Origin: CADEDH01 sp965216205
GTDB taxonomy: Bacteria; Actinomycetota; Acidimicrobiia; Acidimicrobiales; SZUA-35
Assembly: GCA_965216205.1 (NCBI GenBank)
Contig: OZ244139.1
Coordinates: 5,456,001-5,520,000, forward strand
DNA: 64,000 nt
Direction of reading: 5' to 3'
Shown: positions 58,262 through 64,000 of the stretch, one piece after another
How the letters are laid out: the number at the start of each line of letters is the position of its first letter
How positions within the stretch are numbered: position 1 is the first letter of the stretch
The notes under the pieces: model-generated
Told to the model about the DNA's origin: nothing
The model's database searches: none
What the model saw: only the letters and a program-made list of their open reading frames with translations
Translations under genes and position numbers: made by a program

Positions 58262-61200
58262 TGGTCGACGCCGACGAACAGAGCGCCACGTCACTCCTCT
58301 TGCTCGGTCCGGTCTCGTTGCGTACATCTCGTGGCGAGATCGACCCCGGAGGTGTCCGCCTGCAACGGCTACTGGTTGCGCTGGCGATCGATCGTCCGGC
58401 CGAGGTCTCGAAGGATCGACTGATCGAACGGCTGTGGAGCGATCGGACGCCCCCACCGGGGGCCGAGGCGTCCCTGAGGACCTACGTGTCACGGCTCCGA
58501 AACCGGTTCGAGTCCGGCGGCCTGGCCGAGCCGCTCATCGCCACCACCGAGCGCGGCTACCGCCTGGAGCCACGCGATATCCGAGTCGACATCGACGAGT
58601 TCGCAAACCTGATCGAGACTGCCCGATCGACCACCACCGAGGACGGCCTGGCCCTCACGGAGCAGGCGATCGCGCTGTGGCGGGGCCAGCCGTTCGGGGT
58701 CGCCGGCGATGACGGCTGGGTCCAAGCCGAGTCGACGAGGCTCGCCGAGTTGCTGGTCGCCGCTCGGGAGCTACGCCTCTCCCATCTGGCGTCGTCGGGG
58801 GCGCACGACACCGTCATCGCCGAAGCCCGTCAGTTGGCAATCGACCACCCCTGGCGCGATGGCATCCGCTCGGCGTTGATCAGCTCGCTGCACCAAGCTG
58901 GACGGTCGGCTGAGGCACTCGCCGCCTACCAGGACTATCGACGGGAGCTGCTCACCGACTTGGGCCTCGAGCCGGGACCGGAGCTCCAGGACCTCGAGCG
59001 GCGCATCCTGGCCAACGACGAGGAGCTGATCCCCCGCCGACCACCGACGGTCCCGGGCTATGTCATCGCCGAACCGATCGGCCGGGGCGCCTACTCGACG
59101 GTGTGGCGAGCGCAGCAGACCTCGCTCGACCGCGAGGTGGCGATCAAGGAGATCCGACCGGAGCTCGCCGATCGTCCCGGCTTCGTGAGGCGCTTCGAGA
59201 CCGAGGCCCAACTGGTGGCTCGGCTGGAGCACCCCAACGCCGTGCCGGTTCACGACTACTGGCGGGAACCGGGCGCTGCCTTCGTGGTCATGCGGCTCCT
59301 CCGGGGTGGTTCGTTGGCCGATCGGCTGGAGCGACGACCGCTGACCGGAGCGGAACTCCTCCAGCTGGCCGAGCAGGTCGGAGGGGCACTCCAGGCAGCG
59401 CACGACCTCGGGATCGTCCACCGCGACGTGAAGCCGGGCAACGTGTTGCTCGACGAGGCCGGCAACTACAGCCTGGCCGACTTCGGGATCGCGGCCCTCG
59501 TCGATGCCGACCAGGTCGATGGGACCTCGTCGGTCGGGTCGCCCCGCTACGCCGCTCCCGAGCAGTTGCGAGGCGAGCCCGTCACCACGGCGGTCGACGT
59601 GTTCAGCCTCGGGGCGACGTTGCGGTCGGCCGCAGTGGCCGGAGGTCGCGCTTGCGTCGATCCAGAGCCGCTTGGCGTGGTGCTCGACAGGGCGGTCGCC
59701 GCCGACCCCCGGCACCGTCAGGCGACCGTGGCCACCCTCGTCGACGAGGTCGTCGCCGTGCTGGGTCGCAACGACGACCTGCCGGTGGCAGCGCCCGGTT
59801 CCCGGACGGCCATTCAGGTGGTGAGCCGCAACCCGTTCCGAGGGCTCCGGCCCTTCGAAGAGGTGGACGCCGGCATCTTCCGGGGCCGAGAGCAGATCGT
59901 CGAGCGGGTGGTGGCTCGGCTCGAGACCGAGCCCGTCGTGGCGATCGTTGGCGCTTCCGGATCGGGGAAGTCGAGCCTGGCTCGGGCCGGGGTCGTGCCC
60001 GCCCTCCAAGCCGGCCGCTCGGCTCCGCCGGCGCCAGTGGTGGCGGTCATGGTGCCCGGAGATGCACCGTTCGCCCGACTGACCGCCGCGCTCCGCTCGG
60101 TCTCGGTCATTCCGCTGGCAGGGCCAACCGGCAACGCGACCCGTGCCGCCGGGATCGGCGGGGCCGGCAGTGCCGACGACACGCTGCGCGAGACGATCAT
60201 TTCCGCGCTGCCCGGCGGTGGATCACTGGTGCTGGTCATCGACCAGTTCGAGGAGCTGTTCAGCCTCAGCTCAGCGGAAGATCGGGCCGCTTTCGTCGAC
60301 CAGCTCAGCGCCGCGGTCACCGCCCCCGACGCACCGGTCCGCCTGCTCGTCACGGTACGGGCCGACCGCTGGAACCACCCGCTCGACCTGCCGGTTCTCG
60401 GTGACCTGCTGGCCCGCAACGCCATCCATCTGACCGCGCTCGAACCGGCCGAGCTCGAGCGGATCATCATCGAGCCGGTTCACCTCTCGGGTTGTCGCCT
60501 GGAGGAGGGACTGCTGAGCCGGTTGATCCTCGATGCGTCGACCCGACCCGGAGCGTTGCCGCTTCTCCAGTACACGCTCACCGAGCTGTTCGAGCGGCGC
60601 GACGGCGATCTCCTCACCAACGCGGCCTTCGATGAGCTCGGTGGCCTCGCCGGCTCGGTCGCGACCACAGCCGAACGGGTCTACTCGGAGCTCGACGACG
60701 ACCAGAAGGCATTGGCTCGCCGCTCGTTCGGACAGTTGGCCGCGGTCGAGACCGAGACCGGTGCCCGACGTCGGGTCGCCCTCGACCCGGTGGCCGCCCA
60801 CGACTCCGACCGAGCGCTCGGTCGCTTCGTCGATGCTCGGCTGCTGACCCGCGACCGCGATCCCGTCTCCCGAGCACCGACGATCGAGGTGGCCCACGAG
60901 GCGCTGTTCTCGTCGTGGGATCGCCTCGCCACCTGGTTGGACGAGGATCGGGCCGAGCGGGAGCTCCAGGTGCAGCTCAGCAACAACGCCCGCCAGTGGT
61001 CGGAAGGCGGCCGAGACGACAGCGACCTCCTCCGTGGACCCCGCCTCGAGGCCGGCCTCGACTGGCTCGAGCGCGCCGCACCTATCGCCACTGACGAGCT
61101 CACGGCCTACCTGGTGGCCAGCCGGGAGCACCGCGACGAGGAGCACAACCGGGAACGTCGACGGCTCCGGCGGCTCCGGTTGACCCTCCTCGCGACCGCG

Positions 61201-63435
61201 GCGCTGCTCGTGGTGACACTGGCGGCGGGGGTCCTGGCCGGTGGGCAACGAGACCGGGCCCGGTCGGCTCGGAGTGATGGCGAAACCCGCCGCCTGGTCG
61301 CCGCTGTCGCCGGCGCCACCGAAACCAACCGCGAGCTGGGCCTGCTCCTCGCCGCCGAGGCGTACCGCCGCGATCCGTCGCCGCTCACCCTCGGCGCTCT
61401 CCAACAGGCGCTGACCCGGACCGGCCCGTTCCTCGGTCTGCTCGGCGCTGGTCGGCCCTACCGGGAGCTGGCCTGGGACCCGGACGGCACGACGATCTAC
61501 GCCCTGCACGACAACGGTGTCGATGCGCTGCCGACGACGGGTGGGGATCGCCGCGAGCTGGTGTCGAGCCGAACCATCGCTGGCCTCGACGTCGCCGAGG
61601 ACGGAACCCGCCTGGCCGTCGGCACCGGCGAGGGGGCGGTCATCGTGGACATCGCATCGGGCCGGGTCGTCCAGTCGCTCGCCGCCGAGGGAGTGATCAG
61701 CGCGCTCGACCTCGACCCGACCGGTCGACGGCTCGCCACCGGTGATCGCGACGGTTGGCTCCGCCTGTGGGACGTCGAGATCGGGACGGAGCTGGCCACG
61801 GCCCGACTGGCCCACGGCGAGCGGCAGGACGACCTACCGCCGGAGGCTCGGTTCCCGGACGGTGCGTACCACGAGCCGCTGACGGTCCCGGTCGGTGTGT
61901 CGAGAGTGCGGTTCAGCGATGACGGCCAGCGGATCTTCACCACCGGTGGGATCTTCGTGCGGAGCTTCGACGGGACGACGCTCGAGCCCGATCTCGACCT
62001 GCTACTCGACCGTCCGGCCTTCGTCGGCGAGCGGCGGTTGCCGGGGACTCCGACCGACATCGACTTCCTCGACCCGACCACTGCCGTCGTCGCCAGCGGA
62101 CGGTACGTGACGGTGATCGACCTCGATCGAGGCGAGCCCGTCGGCGAGTACCAGCCGGCGGTTGAGGTCGGGACGCTCCCCAACGACTTCGACCTGGAGG
62201 TCGCCGGCGACAGGCTCGTGGCCTCGACCCGGTCGGGGCTGGTCGCGGTCGTCGACGCCCGAACGGGCGGGCGCCCGACCCTCATCGACACCGAAACCCG
62301 GGGCGCCGCCTCCCTCGGCGTGGACGTCGCTGTCGATCCGGCGGGGCGTCGGGCCGCAGTGGCAGGGGACGATGGCGTTCGCCTCGTCGCCCTCGACGGG
62401 TCGGGCCTCATCCACCGATCGGTCGAGCGCCCGGAGTGGGGGCGCACCGCCCAGGCGTCCGCCGACGGGCGGCTCCTCTCGTGGAGCGGGCCAGGCCACG
62501 CTCCAGCGTTCCACCGACTCGATCAGCCTCGTCTCGAACCGATGACGCCCGACATCGACAACGCCGTCTTCGGCGGCCTCGACCACTACGGAGGACCGGT
62601 TGTCATCGAACCGCTGGGGGATCTCGGCGTGCTGCACTTCCTCGATCCAGAGACCCTCCAGCCGACTGGCCAGCAGCTCGAAGTCGGAACGTTCACCAGC
62701 GGTGACGTCTCCCCCGACGATCGATGGCTGGCCGTGGGGCGAGGCTCGCCACAGCGGGCCGGGGTCGCCATCTACGATCGTGCAGATCTGGCGGCGGTCG
62801 CCCAGCTCGAGCCCGACGGCGATCGCGCGGTGCACACGACATCGGTGGCCTGGCACCCCGACGGGCGCCGCCTCGTCGCGGTCTTCGCCAGATCCGACAT
62901 CGGATCGTTCGCGCTCGTCTTCGATCGGGACACCGGTCGGGCGATCAGCCCGGAGATCCGCAACTCGACCTCGATCACCGACGCGGTCTTCACGCCGGAT
63001 GGCCGGTTCCTCCTGACCGGGGACTTCTCCGGGAAGGTCGTCGTACGGGATGCCGAGACCTTCCAGCCGACCGGCGACGAGCTCATCGTCGGCACCTACG
63101 GACTCGGCGGTGAAGAGGGCCGACCGCTGCAGTTCACCGACGATGGCCGGTACCTCGTGTCCACCCTCGGGGCTCCGGTGTTGGTCGACGCCGCCACGTG
63201 GACCCCGGTCGGTGTGCCCTTCCCGAGCGACACTCGCAGCCTGCTCGGTGTGCCCGACGGCGCCCGCTTCCTCCCCACCGTCACCGATGACCGCCTCATC
63301 GTGTGGACGTTGGAACCGGATCGGTGGGCCGACATCGCCTGCCGAGCGGCCGGTCGCAATCTGACACCTACCGAATGGGACCAGTACGGCCCGACCGACG
63401 CCGAACGAGTGGCCACCTGCCCCCAGTGGGAGTGA
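58261..63435 (+). CDS. Large regulator: SARP/BTAD + Ser/Thr kinase + nSTAND ATPase + WD40-like propeller
   Basis: A 1724-residue multidomain protein. Residues 10-100 are an OmpR-type winged helix (RLQRLLVALAIDRPAEVSKD; ASLRTYVSRLRNRF; TTERGYRL). A BTAD domain follows (about 105-250, DGIRSALISSLHQAGRSAEA). The kinase domain (about 268-500) is complete: Gly loop at 274, Lys296, HRD at 387-389, DFG at 407-409. Next is an nSTAND ATPase with Walker A at 564-572 (GASGSGKSS) and VIDQFEELFSL. A membrane helix (about 974-995) leads to a beta-propeller of weak WD40 repeats to the C-terminus. Such proteins link signal sensing to transcription; putting all four on one chain is uncommon. Coupled to a short leader ORF (TGATG). 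Confidence 0.85.
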   Translation: MVDADEQSATSLLLLGPVSLRTSRGEIDPGGVRLQRLLVALAIDRPAEVSKDRLIERLWSDRTPPPGAEASLRTYVSRLRNRFESGGLAEPLIATTERGYRLEPRDIRVDIDEFANLIETARSTTTEDGLALTEQAIALWRGQPFGVAGDDGWVQAESTRLAELLVAARELRLSHLASSGAHDTVIAEARQLAIDHPWRDGIRSALISSLHQAGRSAEALAAYQDYRRELLTDLGLEPGPELQDLERRILANDEELIPRRPPTVPGYVIAEPIGRGAYSTVWRAQQTSLDREVAIKEIRPELADRPGFVRRFETEAQLVARLEHPNAVPVHDYWREPGAAFVVMRLLRGGSLADRLERRPLTGAELLQLAEQVGGALQAAHDLGIVHRDVKPGNVLLDEAGNYSLADFGIAALVDADQVDGTSSVGSPRYAAPEQLRGEPVTTAVDVFSLGATLRSAAVAGGRACVDPEPLGVVLDRAVAADPRHRQATVATLVDEVVAVLGRNDDLPVAAPGSRTAIQVVSRNPFRGLRPFEEVDAGIFRGREQIVERVVARLETEPVVAIVGASGSGKSSLARAGVVPALQAGRSAPPAPVVAVMVPGDAPFARLTAALRSVSVIPLAGPTGNATRAAGIGGAGSADDTLRETIISALPGGGSLVLVIDQFEELFSLSSAEDRAAFVDQLSAAVTAPDAPVRLLVTVRADRWNHPLDLPVLGDLLARNAIHLTALEPAELERIIIEPVHLSGCRLEEGLLSRLILDASTRPGALPLLQYTLTELFERRDGDLLTNAAFDELGGLAGSVATTAERVYSELDDDQKALARRSFGQLAAVETETGARRRVALDPVAAHDSDRALGRFVDARLLTRDRDPVSRAPTIEVAHEALFSSWDRLATWLDEDRAERELQVQLSNNARQWSEGGRDDSDLLRGPRLEAGLDWLERAAPIATDELTAYLVASREHRDEEHNRERRRLRRLRLTLLATAALLVVTLAAGVLAGGQRDRARSARSDGETRRLVAAVAGATETNRELGLLLAAEAYRRDPSPLTLGALQQALTRTGPFLGLLGAGRPYRELAWDPDGTTIYALHDNGVDALPTTGGDRRELVSSRTIAGLDVAEDGTRLAVGTGEGAVIVDIASGRVVQSLAAEGVISALDLDPTGRRLATGDRDGWLRLWDVEIGTELATARLAHGERQDDLPPEARFPDGAYHEPLTVPVGVSRVRFSDDGQRIFTTGGIFVRSFDGTTLEPDLDLLLDRPAFVGERRLPGTPTDIDFLDPTTAVVASGRYVTVIDLDRGEPVGEYQPAVEVGTLPNDFDLEVAGDRLVASTRSGLVAVVDARTGGRPTLIDTETRGAASLGVDVAVDPAGRRAAVAGDDGVRLVALDGSGLIHRSVERPEWGRTAQASADGRLLSWSGPGHAPAFHRLDQPRLEPMTPDIDNAVFGGLDHYGGPVVIEPLGDLGVLHFLDPETLQPTGQQLEVGTFTSGDVSPDDRWLAVGRGSPQRAGVAIYDRADLAAVAQLEPDGDRAVHTTSVAWHPDGRRLVAVFARSDIGSFALVFDRDTGRAISPEIRNSTSITDAVFTPDGRFLLTGDFSGKVVVRDAETFQPTGDELIVGTYGLGGEEGRPLQFTDDGRYLVSTLGAPVLVDAATWTPVGVPFPSDTRSLLGVPDGARFLPTVTDDRLIVWTLEPDRWADIACRAAGRNLTPTEWDQYGPTDAERVATCPQWE

Positions 63436-63506
63436 GGCCGAAACCGGCGGCGCACCCGTCAGTTCACCTGACCAGCGAGACGATCGACCGACGAAGGGAA
63501 GAGGTC

Positions 63507-64000
63507 ATGGAGGAAGACAAGACCGAGGACAGGACCGAGAGCAGGGATGGGAGTGGGAACCGCCGTTCGTTCATCACTCGAACCGTGCTTGGCGGAGCGG
63601 CGCTCGCCGCCGGTGGAGCCGTGGTGGGGGCGGGGGCCGCAGCGGCGGCGAGCGGGGAGCAGCGGGAGTCGTTGGTTCTCGAATGTGCGGTGCTCGGGCC
63701 GACGATCCGGGATCTGCCGTTGTTCCTGCTGATGCCCGAGCGTGGGCTGGAGGAGGGTGACGTGCTCGGCTCCCCGTTCTTCGCTGAGGGCTACCTCTAC
63801 CCCGAGGGCACGATCTCGGGTGACGGTTTCGTCCCCACCGATGAGGGCACGATCGGGACCTTCCTGTGCCGTGGCCATTTCCTGTTGGGCCCGGCTCGAC
63901 CCGAACCACACCTGGCGACACACCAGGAGTACTACCTCGGCGACCTCACCTCGTTTCCGCTGGTCAGCGACATGCTGGCATCGGAGGGCATCGAGGGAAG
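63507..64000 (+). CDS. Tat-exported protein, 5' part (cut by the window end)
   Basis: The first 164 codons of a gene. The N-terminus is acidic, then NRRSFITRTVLGGAALAAGG forms a twin-arginine signal (RR-x-F) with an Ala-rich h-region and an AAA-type cleavage site. The visible mature part (ESLVLECAVLGPTIRDLPLF, GYLYPEGTISGDGF, LCRGHFLLGP) is beta-rich and without cofactor motif. It may be a barrel-like domain, but the family is not recognised. The start has GGGAAGAGG just before it. It lies 71 bp behind the large regulator gene, whose target it could be. Confidence 0.65.
   Translation, partial: MEEDKTEDRTESRDGSGNRRSFITRTVLGGAALAAGGAVVGAGAAAAASGEQRESLVLECAVLGPTIRDLPLFLLMPERGLEEGDVLGSPFFAEGYLYPEGTISGDGFVPTDEGTIGTFLCRGHFLLGPARPEPHLATHQEYYLGDLTSFPLVSDMLASEGIEG

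Overview
The window is a 64 kb piece of a high-GC actinobacterial chromosome. The content points to Acidimicrobiia or a relative, which is inference. The evidence is a maleylpyruvate-isomerase-type mycothiol enzyme, a FliA/WhiG-like sigma factor, DUF3040 and DUF6777 proteins, an Scr1-type regulator with a DUF397-like protein, eukaryotic-type Ser/Thr kinases, and many genes whose -10 box (TAnnnT) lies 6-8 nt before the start codon, which implies leaderless mRNA. No rRNA, tRNA, CRISPR array, transposase or integrase was recognised.

Layout. 1-7.6 kb: the end of rpmG, a lysophospholipid acyltransferase coupled to a mycothiol-dependent enzyme, a sigma factor, a three-gene block (M1 peptidase, 46-aa membrane protein, NAD(P)-binding protein), a 2-oxoglutarate oxygenase and an ATC-hydrolase-family protein. 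7.6-15.5 kb: a hydantoin/N-carbamoyl amino acid block (transporter, carbamoylase, hydantoinase, divergent AroM) interrupted by a Ser/Thr kinase and a DUF6777 protein. 15.5-27 kb: an ECF sigma factor with a membrane partner, a Rieske oxygenase, a small monooxygenase, two SDRs around an acyl-CoA ligase, an MscS channel, a K+ channel, LtrA and a decayed AAA ATPase. 27-42.9 kb: catabolic and CoA metabolism (VOC protein, AidB-like dehydrogenase, NuoF-like flavoprotein, LLM oxidoreductase, fused CoA-transferase, Zn alcohol dehydrogenase, second Rieske oxygenase, acyl-CoA carboxylase beta subunit, AhpD-like protein) plus a YibE/F protein.

42.9-53.9 kb: a receptor kinase fused through a repeat linker to a LivK-type sensor but split by a 2-bp frameshift, a methyltransferase-like protein, a phosphotransferase, an ArsR/SRPBCC/TfoX-like operon with a clear operator, a nitrilase, a tyrosinase coupled to a Cys/His-rich MelC1-like protein, and a frameshifted CoA-transferase. 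53.9-56.0 kb is visibly poorer in GC and holds a DUF397-like/Scr1-type pair, probably acquired. 56-64 kb: a small module ending in an OmpA-like protein, a secreted protein, a 1724-residue SARP-kinase-STAND-propeller regulator, and the start of a Tat-exported protein.

Two families of palindromic repeats recur between genes: about 60 bp at 9548 and 23828, and 44 bp at 32178, 32249, 39715 and 39776. Two micro-ORFs (52597 and 58190) sit right behind leaderless -10 boxes and overlap the start codon of the next gene. The main open questions are the kinase-sensor fusions, the tyrosinase chaperone candidate, the coupled leader peptides and the palindrome families.
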